A DNA stretch of 64,000 nucleotides from an uncultured Collinsella sp. (GTDB lineage: Bacteria > Actinomycetota > Coriobacteriia > Coriobacteriales > Coriobacteriaceae). A program made the position numbers and the translations under genes. The DNA lies in NCBI GenBank assembly GCA_958415625.1, contig CATYZI010000009.1, forward strand, positions 9,440 through 73,439, given 5' to 3'. The notes beneath the pieces were generated by a model, which was given only the letters and a program-made list of their open reading frames with translations, had not been told where the DNA came from and ran no database searches. Positions 26,088 through 34,807 of the stretch are shown here, piece after piece; position 1 is the stretch's first letter; each line of letters starts with the position of its first letter.

Positions 26088-27167
26088 ATGCTTAGGATCG
26101 GTCTTCTTACCAGTGGCGGCGACTGCCAGGCGCTCAACGCCACCATGCGCGGCATTGTCAAAACGCTTATGACCAATAGCGAAGAGCCTATCGAGATCTA
26201 TGGTTTTGAGGACGGCTACCAGGGCCTTATCTACAGCAGGTTCCGCGTCATGACGCCCGCCGATTTTAGCGGTATCCTCACCCGCGGCGGCACCATCCTG
26301 GGCACGAGTCGCACACCGTTCAAGCGTCTGGATACCCCCGAGACCGATGGTGTCGAGAAGGTGCCGGCGATGGTCCACACCTATCATAAGCTGCAGCTCG
26401 ACTGCCTGTTTATGCTGGGCGGTAACGGCTCCACCAAGACCGCCAACCGCCTGCGCGAAGAGGGCCTCAACGTTATCGCCCTGCCCAAGACCATCGATAA
26501 CGACACCTGGGGCACCGAGCTGACGTTTGGCTTTACGAGCGCCATCGACGTCGCCACCAAGTGCATCGACGACATTCACACCACCGCCTCGAGTCACGGC
26601 CGCGTGTTCGTTATCGAGATCATGGGCCACAAGGTTGGCTGGATCCCGCTGTACGCCGGCGTCGCGGGCGGCGCGGATGTCATCTTGATTCCCGAGATCC
26701 CCTACGACATGGACAACGTCATCAAGACCATCGAGCATCGCATGGAGACCGGCAGCCGCTTTACCATCGTAGCCGTCGCCGAGGGTGCTATCTCCAAGGA
26801 GGACGCGGCGCTGTCCAAGAAGGAGTACAAGAAGAAGCTCGCCGAGCGTACGAGCCCGTCAATCGTGTACGACATCGCCAAGGAGATCGAGGCCAAGACC
26901 GGTCGCGAGACCCGCGTCGCCATCCCCGGCCACACGCAGCGCGGCGGCCAGCCCGACGCCCAGGACCGCATCTTTGCGACCCAGTGCGGCGTCGAGGCAG
27001 CGCTCGGCTGCCTACGCGGCGAGTTTGGCTACATGATTGCCCTGCGTGACGGCAAGATGTGCCACATGCCGCTCGAGGAGGTCGCCGGCAAGCTCAAATA
27101 TGTCGACCCCCAGAGCGATCTGGTGCGCGAGGCCAAGGCGTTGGGCATCAGCTTCGGCGACGAATAG
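26088..27167 (+). CDS. pfkA: 6-phosphofructokinase with mixed ATP/PPi determinants
   Basis: 359 residues. Phosphorylates fructose-6-phosphate. N-terminal GLLTSGGDCQALNA, catalytic PKTIDNDTWGT and MGHKVGW are present. At the phosphoryl-donor site the sequence is GGNGST and PKTIDND. Gly at position 104 (E. coli numbering) is the ATP-type residue, whereas Lys at 124 is the PPi-type one, and Asp103 is replaced by Asn. Such mixed enzymes exist in the PPi-derived clade that uses ATP, so ATP is my guess. GGAAGGATTC precedes the ATG. A long palindrome follows. Confidence 0.93.
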   Translation: MLRIGLLTSGGDCQALNATMRGIVKTLMTNSEEPIEIYGFEDGYQGLIYSRFRVMTPADFSGILTRGGTILGTSRTPFKRLDTPETDGVEKVPAMVHTYHKLQLDCLFMLGGNGSTKTANRLREEGLNVIALPKTIDNDTWGTELTFGFTSAIDVATKCIDDIHTTASSHGRVFVIEIMGHKVGWIPLYAGVAGGADVILIPEIPYDMDNVIKTIEHRMETGSRFTIVAVAEGAISKEDAALSKKEYKKKLAERTSPSIVYDIAKEIEAKTGRETRVAIPGHTQRGGQPDAQDRIFATQCGVEAALGCLRGEFGYMIALRDGKMCHMPLEEVAGKLKYVDPQSDLVREAKALGISFGDE

Positions 27168-27190
27168 CCTCGGCTGGAATCCACCCCATC

Positions 27191-27287
27191 GGGCCCTCCG
27201 ACCCCGCCCGACGTATTTCGATTTGGCTCCTCCCTTGACTCCGTCAAAGGTCGCCAATCGAAATCGTCGGGCGGGGTCGGAGGGCCC
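27191..27287. repeat. Long palindrome downstream of pfkA
   Basis: A perfect 23-bp arm (27191-27213, beginning GGGCCCTCCGACC) pairs with 27265-27287. An inner TTCGATTTGGC/GCCAATCGAA stem and a small CCTTGAC/GTCAAAGG hairpin follow. It may terminate pfkA, but there is no T tract. Confidence 0.8.
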
Positions 27288-27348
27288 TGCGTTTACATAC
27301 TCGCCGGGGCTATTCGTCTTCTTGCTGCGGGTGCCTGGGCTGGAATTG

Positions 27349-27415
27349 AGTTGCGGTGAAATAGTTCCTGCTTAGTCCGCAAATGGCTGAATCCAAAAAC
27401 TATTCCACCGCAACT
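27349..27415. repeat. 67-bp inverted repeat, family C copy 2
   Basis: Ends AGTTGCGGTGAAATAGTTCC and ACTATTCCACCGCAACT pair with few mismatches. Total length is 67 bases, as in the other two copies. The centre (CTGCTTAGTCCGCAAATGG) aligns with the centre of copy 1 in spacing but not in sequence. Confidence 0.85.
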
Positions 27416-27480
27416 TACTGAGTGGGGGCTCTTGGCTGCTACTTGCACTGACATTTTTCCTGAAATGGCTGGTCGTTAGG

Positions 27481-27550
27481 GGTTGCTACCGGTAGTTGCG
27501 GTAGGGTTGGGGCAGATTCTAACTAGAAATGGTGGTCGCTACCGGTTGTT
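27481..27550 (+). promoter_or_regulatory. Direct repeats around CTACCGGTAG upstream of the XRE gene
   Basis: GGTTGCTACCGGTAGTT (27481) and GGTCGCTACCGGTTGTT (27534) match at 15 of 17 positions, 53 bases apart, in the last 120 bases before the XRE gene. The first contains the perfect palindrome CTACCGGTAG. They are candidate operators for autoregulation. Confidence 0.45.
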
Positions 27551-27600
27551 CTCGGCATACTCGGCTCATTCGATTCGACCATCAAACGAAAGGAACCACC

Positions 27601-28521
27601 ATGGATCTTGCGATGGCACAGCGCCTCGTCGATCGCCGCAAGGCTGCCGGGCTTTCTCAGGAGGCGCTTGCCGCCCAGCTGGGTGTGAGTCGTCAGGCTG
27701 TCAGTAAATGGGAGCGCAGCGAATCCTCGCCCGATACCGATAACCTTATTGCGCTCGCCGCGCTGTATGGCGTGTCGCTGGATGAGCTGCTGTATGGGGA
27801 GGCGGCCAACGATGCCGACGACCTGGAGGACGGTAGCGCCGACACCGAGACGGCGGATGTGGCTGACGAGGCTGAGGATTCTGCCGAGCACGCCGATTGC
27901 GGCGACAAACCACTTGTCGACATTTCCCTCGCGCGCGGTATCCACGTCATTGATCCCAATAAGGGCGAGGAAGTCCATGTTGGTTGGAGCGGCATCCATG
28001 TGACCAACGAGCGCAAGGGCGAAGAGGTGCATGTGGGGCCGGGCGGCGTGCATATCGATACGCTTGAGGACGATGGACATAGCGTGCGCACCAATGACGA
28101 CGGCACCGTCACCATCGACGGCGAGACGTTTTCCAGCTGGAAGGAAGCACACGACAAGCTCGACCATCATGGCAAGCATTTCCACACCAAGGCCGGACGT
28201 GCATGGAACAAATTCCCCTTCCCCGCACTTGTCACTCTCGCCTATCTGGTGCTCGGCATTGTCTACGGCACATGGGGCATGGGGCTTTTCCTCGTCTTTT
28301 TGATTCCCGTTTACTACGCGATTGGTGACTTTATCGATCGGCGCCACCTGTCTAAGCTGATCGAGGTCATCTACCCGGCAGCCGCCATCGCTTGGTTCCT
28401 CTACATGTGGCTCTGTTTGGGACAGCCCCATCCTGCATGGATCATCCTCATCACGATTCCCATCATAAAGGCGCTCATGCGCTGGTGCCGCAAACAATGG
28501 AAGCACCGCAAACAGGCTTAA
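27601..28521 (+). CDS. XRE-family regulator fused to a membrane domain
   Basis: 306 residues. Residues 1-62 are a cro/C1-type HTH (GLSQEALAAQLGVSRQAVSK). An acidic linker (about 67-100) and a repeated segment (GIHVIDPNKGEEVHVG, GIHVTNERKGEEVHVG, GVHI) follow. The C-terminal 100 residues contain three to four membrane helices. This HTH plus DUF-type membrane layout occurs in many Gram-positive gut bacteria, but the signal sensed is not known to me. GAAAGGAACC precedes the ATG; upstream codons in frame lack a ribosome site. Confidence 0.85.
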   Translation: MDLAMAQRLVDRRKAAGLSQEALAAQLGVSRQAVSKWERSESSPDTDNLIALAALYGVSLDELLYGEAANDADDLEDGSADTETADVADEAEDSAEHADCGDKPLVDISLARGIHVIDPNKGEEVHVGWSGIHVTNERKGEEVHVGPGGVHIDTLEDDGHSVRTNDDGTVTIDGETFSSWKEAHDKLDHHGKHFHTKAGRAWNKFPFPALVTLAYLVLGIVYGTWGMGLFLVFLIPVYYAIGDFIDRRHLSKLIEVIYPAAAIAWFLYMWLCLGQPHPAWIILITIPIIKALMRWCRKQWKHRKQA

Positions 28522-28566
28522 CACGCTCCGACCCACCAGCACCCAACCGCCCCCGCCCTTCTCCTA

Positions 28567-28633
28567 AGTTGCGGTGAGATAGGAACTGTTTTGAGGCTCC
28601 AAAGCGCCAAACAGTCCGTATATCACCGCAACT
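28567..28633. repeat. 67-bp inverted repeat, family C copy 3
   Basis: AGTTGCGGTGAGATA and TATATCACCGCAACT ends; length 67 bases. The inner arms CTGTTTTG and CAAACAG also pair, a variation on the other copies. It lies 45 bases after the XRE gene stop, so copies 2 and 3 flank that gene. Confidence 0.85.
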
Positions 28634-28696
28634 TACAAACAACTGGGTCAGTTCCGGCACGGAGATTAGCATTGAGCTGACCGCGCGCCAAGAAAA

Positions 28697-28836
28697 GGGC
28701 CTATTTACTACGTTTAACTCGAGAGGGCCGACCATACCCGCCTTTTCCGAAAACTGGCAAGCCCTCTACCTGCGGTTTTAATTTCATAATCTTTGTCACG
28801 GTCGAGGGTGTGGTAGCAAACGTAGTAGATAGGCCC
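28697..28836. repeat. 140-bp element with 19-bp terminal inverted repeats
   Basis: GGGCCTATTTACTACGTTT (28697-28715) and AAACGTAGTAGATAGGCCC (28818-28836) pair with one mismatch. Secondary dyads lie inside (CGAGAGGGCCGACCATACC with GGTCGAGGGTGTGGTAG). No coding sequence is present. Most of the 28522-28965 gap is made of this element and the 67-bp repeat. Confidence 0.75.
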
Positions 28837-28965
28837 ATTTTGTGGCATACGACCCATACAAGCCCAATCTCGAAGGCCAAAGAGAGCCTCTCATCCACGC
28901 CTGCGAGCGAAAACCAAATAGAATGAAAGGCAAATGGAAAAGCCCGTTTAACGAGCGGAGGACAT

Positions 28966-29286
28966 ATGCGCGACGTAGCCGAAAGCGACTGGAAGCTGTT
29001 TAAGAAAATGCTTCCTCAATGGCAAGAACGTTATATGGAAAAGCTCATCGGCCAGTACGTTGAGATGCTGTACGGCGACAGTGAAGCGTCCAGTAGATTT
29101 TGGGCACTAGAAGAGCGCCTCAATAGAGACAAGCTGTCCTCAGGCGTAATTGCAAACGACATTCGCCGCAGCACAATGCACCGCGAGATAGCCAATTTGC
29201 TTATCGACAGCGTGATCACCCTTGACGACCTTGACGGTTTTACCGAGGACATTAAGAGCTATGCGCAACACTGGATTGGCCAGTAA
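28966..29286 (+). CDS. Hypothetical protein
   Basis: 106 residues, mostly helical, with no signal or membrane segment. Rich in Trp/Lys at the start (DWKLFKKMLPQWQERYMEKL), then GVIANDIRRSTMHREIANLL. I do not recognise a family. AGCGGAGG precedes the ATG. Base composition is lower in GC than its neighbours and repeats lie on both sides, so transfer or mobility of this segment is possible. Confidence 0.7.
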   Translation: MRDVAESDWKLFKKMLPQWQERYMEKLIGQYVEMLYGDSEASSRFWALEERLNRDKLSSGVIANDIRRSTMHREIANLLIDSVITLDDLDGFTEDIKSYAQHWIGQ

Positions 29287-29319
29287 GAGCACTGAACGAC
29301 AGACATCCCCAGCAAAACG

Positions 29320-29361
29320 GGGCAAACGCCGGGCCACATAATGGTTGTCCGGCGTTTGCCC
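29320..29361. repeat. Perfect 13-bp hairpin beside a GGGACAG repeat
   Basis: GGGCAAACGCCGG and CCGGCGTTTGCCC pair perfectly over a 16-base loop. It is followed immediately by copy 4 of the GGGACAG hairpin. It separates two convergent genes and may act as their terminator. Confidence 0.75.
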
Positions 29362-29368
29362 AGATAAA

Positions 29369-29404
29369 ACCTGCCAAAATAAACCTGTCCCTTTTTGGCA
29401 GGTT
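29369..29404 (+). repeat. REP-like hairpin, GGGACAG family, copy 4
   Basis: ACCTGCCAAAA and TTTTTGGCAGGT arms flank TAAACCTGTCCC. The right arm overlaps the first base of the stop codon of the minus-strand FtsX-type permease gene. Confidence 0.9.
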
Positions 29405-32168
29405 ACTCGGCGCTCTTGAGGGCACCGACCATGTCAATCTTGTTGAGGGTACGGTTGGTGGCAAGGTTGACGATAAACGTAAAGCCAAAGGAAAGCACCA
29501 CGGCGAGCACGTAGCTTAGCGGCTCGACCTCGACGTCAAAGTACAGCGACGGCATCTGCAAAATATACGTAAAACTCTCGGCCAGCAAGCCGCCCAGCGG
29601 CACGCCCAGCGCAGCGCCGATCGCCGTGAGGATCAACGTCTCCTTGTTGACGTAGTGGTGCACCTCGCCACGGCGGAAGCCCAGCACCTTGATGGTCGCC
29701 AGCTCGCGTTCGCGCTCGGAGATATTCGTGTTGGACAGCGTAAACACCACCACAAACGACAGGCACGCCGCCATAAAGGTCACGAGCACCACGACCGAAT
29801 TGATAATCGTAAAGTTCGCCTCATAGTTTTCCCAATGCTCGGCCGTACTCGAAATCGTAAGCCAACCGTCACTCTTAAGATTCTTGCTAAACGCAATCTG
29901 GTCGGCCGACGAACCCTTAAGCAGCACAAAGACGCCGTTAAGGCGTGCACTTCGACCGAACGCGCGCTCATAGGTGCCCTGCGTCATGTAAAGCGTGTTG
30001 CCCAGATAGTTGAGCGAGATGTCGCTGACTTTGACCTTGGCAACATTGAGCGACGAATCCTGGACGTGTGCCGTATCGCCCGGCTTGATCCCCAGCACCA
30101 GCTGAGAGCTCTTGCTCAAATACACATCCCCGTCACGCAGGGCGAGCGGTTCTTTGGACTCGTCCTCTAGGCGCACGTAGTCATCCAGGTCGTTCGTGCG
30201 GTCATCGGGCACCACGATCAGCTGCACAGTCTCGCTCTTACCGCCAAACGTAAAGGTGACGTTGTCGGTCATAATCGGCAGCGTCGAAGTCACAGTCACG
30301 TTGGAATCATTGGCTGCACTGCGCTCATCCAGTGCCGCGCACGTCTGCGAAAAATCATCGGGATTGGCAACCGCCAGCAGGTCATAGCGCGTGATATGCC
30401 CGTACTGCTTGGGCGACAACGCGACCGACGTATCACGGATGCCCATACCGCAAATCACGAGCGCCGTGCAGCCCGCAATGCCAAAGATGGTCATAAAGGC
30501 GCGCTTTTTGTAGCGGAATAAGTTGCGTGCAGCGACCTTGTTCAAAAAGCCCATGCGGTGCCAGATAAAGCCGATGCGCTCGAGCAGAATGCGCGAGCCG
30601 GCGCGCGGGGCCTTGGGGCGCATGAGCGAGGCTGGGGTCTCGGCCATCTCGTGGCGGCAGGCGATAATCGTGGCGCCCACCACGCCCACGGCAAACAGCG
30701 CTACCGACACGAGTGATGACACGATGTCGTACGAAAGCAACATCTGGGGCAGTGAGTACATGTCGTCGAACACCGTAAACAAGAACAGCGGCAGGCCCAC
30801 AAAGCCGATGATGTTGCCGAGCACGCCACCGATCAGACACGCCCACAGCGAGTAGTCCACATATTTGGACAGGATACGCCCGCATGAATAGCCGAGCGCC
30901 TTGTACAGGCCAATAAGCGTGCGCTCCTCCTCGACCATGCGGGTGGCGGTGGTGAGGCTGATAAGCACGGCGACGATAAAGAAGATGAACGGGAACACCG
31001 TGGCGATGGCCTCGATCGAAGAACTATCGCTCTCGACGCTCGAGTAGCTTGCGATATTGCCGCGGTCCTGGATGTACCAGGTGCATTCGCCCAGGTCAGA
31101 GAGCTCGGCGCGGGCATCGGCAAACTGCTGGTCGGCGGCGGCACGGCGCTGGTCCAGGTCGGCTTGCGCCTGCGCACGCTCGTCGCTGCCCTCGGCCATG
31201 CGATTGATGTTGTCCTGCTCGATCCCAAAGACCATATTCGCCTGACGCTCAGCCGCGTCCAAGCTCGCCGGTGTGTCGACCGTCAGCTCCTGAGCGCGCG
31301 CCTTCTCACGCTCCTCGCGGATCTTCTCGATATTGCCCTTGACCTCATTGATCTTTGCCGAGTAGGCATCCGAATAGGAGTTGAGGCTCTTGGCTCCCTC
31401 GACGACCACGTGGACAGCGGAGTAGGAAGAAGATGTCGCGGCATCCTCGCTCACGTAGAACTTGTAGTCCGCAGTCGAAGCAGCGCGAAAGGCGTTGACT
31501 GTCGAGTCGGAGCTCACGTCGGTAGGATCGAGAACCTCGGCCGTGATGGTGTAGTCCCCATCGGCAAACTGGTCCTTGGCGCTTTGGTTCGACGAGCTCG
31601 CATCGTTGGCGGCAAAACTCACCGTATCGCCGATTTTCTTGCCCGAAGCCTTCAAAAAACGTGAGGTCACTGCCACTTCGCCCGAAGTCTCGGGCAGCTC
31701 GCCGCGTACTAGCACCGGTTGGTCAATATTCTCTTTGGAGAGGCTCTGTACGACGACACGCTCGCGCGTCGTACCCACGGCGGTATAGGCGGTCTCGGTA
31801 TAGATGCCCTCGGCCGTCTCGACGCCATCGACCTCTTGGATCGCGGCAAGATCGTCATCGGTCAGACCATAGGTCGACTGCACGTTGATGTCATAGACAT
31901 TCTGCTGGTCAAAATAGGCGTCGACCGAATCACACAGGTCCTCGCAGCCCGCCTTAAGGCCGCACATCACGCTCACGCCAAGCGCGGTGATCACAACGAT
32001 AGACAAGAAGCGTTTGAGGCTGCCGCGAATCGTGCGGTAGATGCCACGGCGAAAAACCGTCGGCACCATATCGTTTGAGCTTTGGGCGGTACGGTAGGTC
32101 GTAAAATCCTGCTCGCGCTCCGTGTTCTGCGCGTCGCGGCGTTGACTGTTTTGGCGGTCCTGATTCAT
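29403..32168 (-). CDS. FtsX-type ABC transporter permease (MacB/FtsX superfamily)
   Basis: About 921 residues. A first membrane helix (around residue 45-65) is followed by a large extracellular region with a coiled-coil section (about 270-350). Then come three helices of a FtsX domain, a second extracellular domain and a final FtsX domain of three helices, which is the duplicated layout of large exporter/lipoprotein-release permeases. The N-terminal 40 residues are polar (Gln/Arg-rich). I choose the ATG at 32168, which overlaps the ATPase gene; a GTG four codons earlier is possible. It works with the ATPase encoded just upstream. Substrate unknown. Confidence 0.9.
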   Translation of the reverse strand: MNQDRQNSQRRDAQNTEREQDFTTYRTAQSSNDMVPTVFRRGIYRTIRGSLKRFLSIVVITALGVSVMCGLKAGCEDLCDSVDAYFDQQNVYDINVQSTYGLTDDDLAAIQEVDGVETAEGIYTETAYTAVGTTRERVVVQSLSKENIDQPVLVRGELPETSGEVAVTSRFLKASGKKIGDTVSFAANDASSSNQSAKDQFADGDYTITAEVLDPTDVSSDSTVNAFRAASTADYKFYVSEDAATSSSYSAVHVVVEGAKSLNSYSDAYSAKINEVKGNIEKIREEREKARAQELTVDTPASLDAAERQANMVFGIEQDNINRMAEGSDERAQAQADLDQRRAAADQQFADARAELSDLGECTWYIQDRGNIASYSSVESDSSSIEAIATVFPFIFFIVAVLISLTTATRMVEEERTLIGLYKALGYSCGRILSKYVDYSLWACLIGGVLGNIIGFVGLPLFLFTVFDDMYSLPQMLLSYDIVSSLVSVALFAVGVVGATIIACRHEMAETPASLMRPKAPRAGSRILLERIGFIWHRMGFLNKVAARNLFRYKKRAFMTIFGIAGCTALVICGMGIRDTSVALSPKQYGHITRYDLLAVANPDDFSQTCAALDERSAANDSNVTVTSTLPIMTDNVTFTFGGKSETVQLIVVPDDRTNDLDDYVRLEDESKEPLALRDGDVYLSKSSQLVLGIKPGDTAHVQDSSLNVAKVKVSDISLNYLGNTLYMTQGTYERAFGRSARLNGVFVLLKGSSADQIAFSKNLKSDGWLTISSTAEHWENYEANFTIINSVVVLVTFMAACLSFVVVFTLSNTNISERERELATIKVLGFRRGEVHHYVNKETLILTAIGAALGVPLGGLLAESFTYILQMPSLYFDVEVEPLSYVLAVVLSFGFTFIVNLATNRTLNKIDMVGALKSAE

Positions 32169-32173
32169 GGGCG

Positions 32174-32875
32174 CTACCACTCGATCGTCTCGATAGGCAC
32201 AGGATTTTGCTGGACCGTCTCGCTCTCCACGCGGCCGCTCTTAAAGCGGATCAGGCGATCGGCCATGGGCGCCAGCGCAGAGTTGTGGGTGATGATGATG
32301 ACCGTAATGCCTTGCTTGCGGCAAGTGTCCTGTAGCAGCTGCAAGATCTGCTTGCCAGTTTTGTAGTCGAGTGCACCCGTAGGCTCGTCGCACAAAAGCA
32401 GCTTGGGGTTCTTAGCCAGCGCGCGGGCGATGGATACGCGCTGCTGCTCGCCGCCCGAAAGCTGCGCCGGAAAGTTAGCGAGGCGGTCGCCCAGGCCAAC
32501 CTGGCGAAGCGTTTGCTCGGCATCGAGCGAATCGGGGCAGATCTGCGCCGCGAGTTCGACGTTCTCAAGCGCCGTCAGGTTAGGGACCAGATTGTAGAAC
32601 TGAAAGACAAAGCCGACGTCAGCGCGACGGTATTCCACAAGCTGAGCCTCGTTGGCAGAGCTCACGTCACGCCCGTCCACCGTCACGGTGCCAGAAGTTG
32701 CCGTGTCCATGCCACCCAGGATGTTGAGCGCCGTAGTCTTGCCGGCACCCGAGGCGCCCAGGATAATGGCGAGCTCGCCGCGCTCAACGGTAAAGCTCGC
32801 GCCGTCGAGCGCGTGAATGCGGGCATCGCCCTCGCCGTACGCCTTGATGACGTCTTTGAATTCGATATAAGCCAT
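32174..32875 (-). CDS. ABC transporter ATP-binding protein (LolD/MacB type)
   Basis: 233 residues. Walker [12 protein letters not shown]-loop [12 protein letters not shown], signature [15 protein letters not shown], Walker [13 protein letters not shown] and the switch His in IITHNS are all present. The sequence is typical of ATPases paired with FtsX-domain permeases. It is the first gene of a two-gene operon and overlaps the permease start. Its upstream region carries a GGGACAG hairpin. Confidence 0.93.
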   Translation of the reverse strand: MAYIEFKDVIKAYGEGDARIHALDGASFTVERGELAIILGASGAGKTTALNILGGMDTATSGTVTVDGRDVSSANEAQLVEYRRADVGFVFQFYNLVPNLTALENVELAAQICPDSLDAEQTLRQVGLGDRLANFPAQLSGGEQQRVSIARALAKNPKLLLCDEPTGALDYKTGKQILQLLQDTCRKQGITVIIITHNSALAPMADRLIRFKSGRVESETVQQNPVPIETIEW

Positions 32876-32924
32876 CGATTAATTCCCATCTGGTCGGATA
32901 ACTCTTTAGTATTACCCATTTCCC

Positions 32925-32959
32925 ACCTACCAAAAAGGGACAGGTTTATTTTGGCAGGT
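32925..32959 (-). repeat. REP-like hairpin, GGGACAG family, copy 5 (opposite orientation)
   Basis: ACCTACCAAAAA and TTTTGGCAGGT arms enclose GGGACAGGTTTA, the reverse complement of the usual loop. It lies 50 bases upstream of the ABC ATPase start. No gene is seen between it and the AIM24 terminator (32960-33239). Confidence 0.88.
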
Positions 32960-33239
32960 TTTATAAGGGGAAACGTACCTCTTTGGGGGCAGCGCGGGAC
33001 GCGCAGGGGCGGCCGTGCAGATCGGCACAGCCGTCTCACGTGGAATCGACCGACGCCTGCCTTTCCGTGACACCGGCAACTCGTTTTTGCTTGTTGGCAT
33101 GGCCGCCATTATGCCTTGGGACTGAGCACTCAAATTCTCACTCCTCATTGCCACGCTTGCCGCAAGCTATCAGGGTGACGAGATGACGACGCTCGCTGTA
33201 GCAGCGCAGCCACACTCTATAAGCGAGGCGTTTGCCAGC

Positions 33240-33274
33240 AAAAAAGCGCGCGACAGGGTAAGCCCGCCGCGCGC
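33240..33274 (-). terminator. Rho-independent terminator of the AIM24 gene
   Basis: On the minus strand GCGCGCG and CGCGCGC arms are followed by a run of six T. It lies 14 bases past the stop codon. Confidence 0.9.
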
Positions 33275-33287
33275 TATCCTATGCGGA

Positions 33288-33962
33288 CTAGTTATTGTTG
33301 TTGGTCATCGAGGCCACTGCTGCCGCAAGATTGGAAATGGGCATCGTCTGCAACCAGATGCGACCGGGACCGGTGAGCACGGTGTTGAACACGCCCTCGC
33401 CACCAAACATGATGTTTTTGACGCCCTTGACCATTTGAGCGTCGATGCTCACGGTCTCCTCAAAGCCGGCCACGTTGCCGGTATCCACAATCATCTGCTG
33501 GCCAGCAGCGAGCTCGTACTCAACCAGGTCGCCGTCGATCTCGGCAAAAGCAACACCCGAGCCCGTGAGCTTCTGCATGATAAAGCCCTCGCCGCCAAAG
33601 ACGCCGGCCTTTGCCTTCTTGTTAAAGTGAATGCTCAACTCGACGCCACTTTCCGCGGCAAGGAACGAACGCTTCTGCAAAATCCAGCTCTTGCCCGGAC
33701 CGATCTCGATTGGCACGATGCGGCCGGGGAAGCAGGAGCCAAACGCGATCATGCCATCGCCACGCGCGGTCCAAATGTTTTGGAACAATGCCTCACCCGA
33801 AAAAGCCTTGGAGAACATCTTGCCGATGCCACCGCCCGAGGTAGACATTTCCATGTTGGGGGTCATCCAAGCCATGGCGCCGCTTTCGGTGATCATGGAT
33901 TCGCCATCGCTAAGGTTGCACGTAACAACCGGGAAAGCCCCTCCGCCGATCTCGTACTGCAT
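33288..33962 (-). CDS. AIM24/TIGR00266 family protein
   Basis: 224 residues, beta-rich. Matches the AIM24 family layout: opening YEIGGGAFPVVTCNL, the block ESGAMAWMTPNMEMSTS, a Gly-rich loop GGGIGKMFSKAFSGE and repeats of FGGEG. The C-terminus ends in a short Asn run. The family's function in bacteria is not settled. GGAAAGGAGAC precedes the ATG. It is a single-gene unit. Confidence 0.88.
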   Translation of the reverse strand: MQYEIGGGAFPVVTCNLSDGESMITESGAMAWMTPNMEMSTSGGGIGKMFSKAFSGEALFQNIWTARGDGMIAFGSCFPGRIVPIEIGPGKSWILQKRSFLAAESGVELSIHFNKKAKAGVFGGEGFIMQKLTGSGVAFAEIDGDLVEYELAAGQQMIVDTGNVAGFEETVSIDAQMVKGVKNIMFGGEGVFNTVLTGPGRIWLQTMPISNLAAAVASMTNNNN

Positions 33963-34074
33963 GACCGTCTCCTTTCCACTCAGGAGCCGAATAACGATGC
34001 CTATATTTTAGCAGGTAGAGATGCATATGTTCACACCGCCCATGCCCTCTCCTGCGGACGTTTCCCCAGATAAA

Positions 34075-34109
34075 ACCTGCCAAAATAAACCTGTTCCTTT
34101 TTGGCAGGT
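34075..34109 (+). repeat. REP-like hairpin, GGGACAG family, copy 6
   Basis: ACCTGCCAAAA and TTTTTGGCAGGT arms enclose TAAACCTGTTCC. It ends one base before the stop codon of the truncated histidine kinase on the minus strand. Confidence 0.88.
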
Positions 34110-34110
34110 T

Positions 34111-34665
34111 TTAAAGGCAAACGGTGAAGGTGATCTGGTTGCCGTGACCGGATACGGTGGCGGCGCCTCCATGGGCCTCGGCGATGGCACGCACCACGGA
34201 CAGGCCCACGCCCGAGCCACCCGTCTTGGAGCTGCGCGACGCATCCGCACGATAGAAGCGATCGAACAATCGGTCCAGGTCGCCCTCGGGCAGCTCGTCC
34301 ACGGCGTTCGATACGACAAGCTCGGCGGCGCCCTTGCCTTTGCCGTGCGAAACGGCGCACAGGCTCAGCTCAATCACGCTGCCCTCGCTCGCATAGCGCG
34401 TGGCGTTGTCCAGTAGCAACTCAACCACCTGCGCCACCGCCGCGGCATCGGCATGGGTCCGCACGCCGGTCGCAATCGACGTCGACAGGCGTTTACCGCC
34501 TGAGACCGCCACCGACTTAAACGGCGCCGCCACCTTGTTCACCGCCTCCGAAAGATCGATCGACGCCATGGTAAAGCCCGCCGAGCCCTCGTCCATGCGT
34601 GCCAAGAACACCAAGCGCTCCGTGAGCGCCGATAATAGCGCACCCGCACTCGCCTTAGTGCTGCC
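34111..34665 (-). pseudogene. 5'-truncated sensor histidine kinase
   Basis: The frame opens after a TAA at 34666-34668 and reads ASAGALLSALTERLVFLARM, the second half of a dimerisation helix, then a complete HATPase domain: LLLDNATRYA (N box), DRLFDRFYRAD (F box) and GGSGVGLSVVRAIAEAHGG (G2 box). The HisKA phospho-His, sensor and membrane parts are gone, and no response regulator is adjacent. A TTG at 34612-34614 could start a short protein, but I regard this as a decayed gene. Confidence 0.8.
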
Positions 34666-34807
34666 TTAGCAGGTCGATGAGCATATTTAAAAAAGCAAGG
34701 TTATAGCTTAGTCGGACTTAAGGAACGGGCGGTTTCACATCTCGCCCTGCAAACAACGCCCGTACAGCGAGCGCGCTTGCCGCATGGGCGTTGCGGCCGC
34801 CTGCAGC

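Noticed and set aside
32927..33154. 75-codon frame upstream of the ABC ATPase gene
   Set aside because: Its C-terminus is encoded by a GGGACAG repeat, and the rest has no recognisable features.
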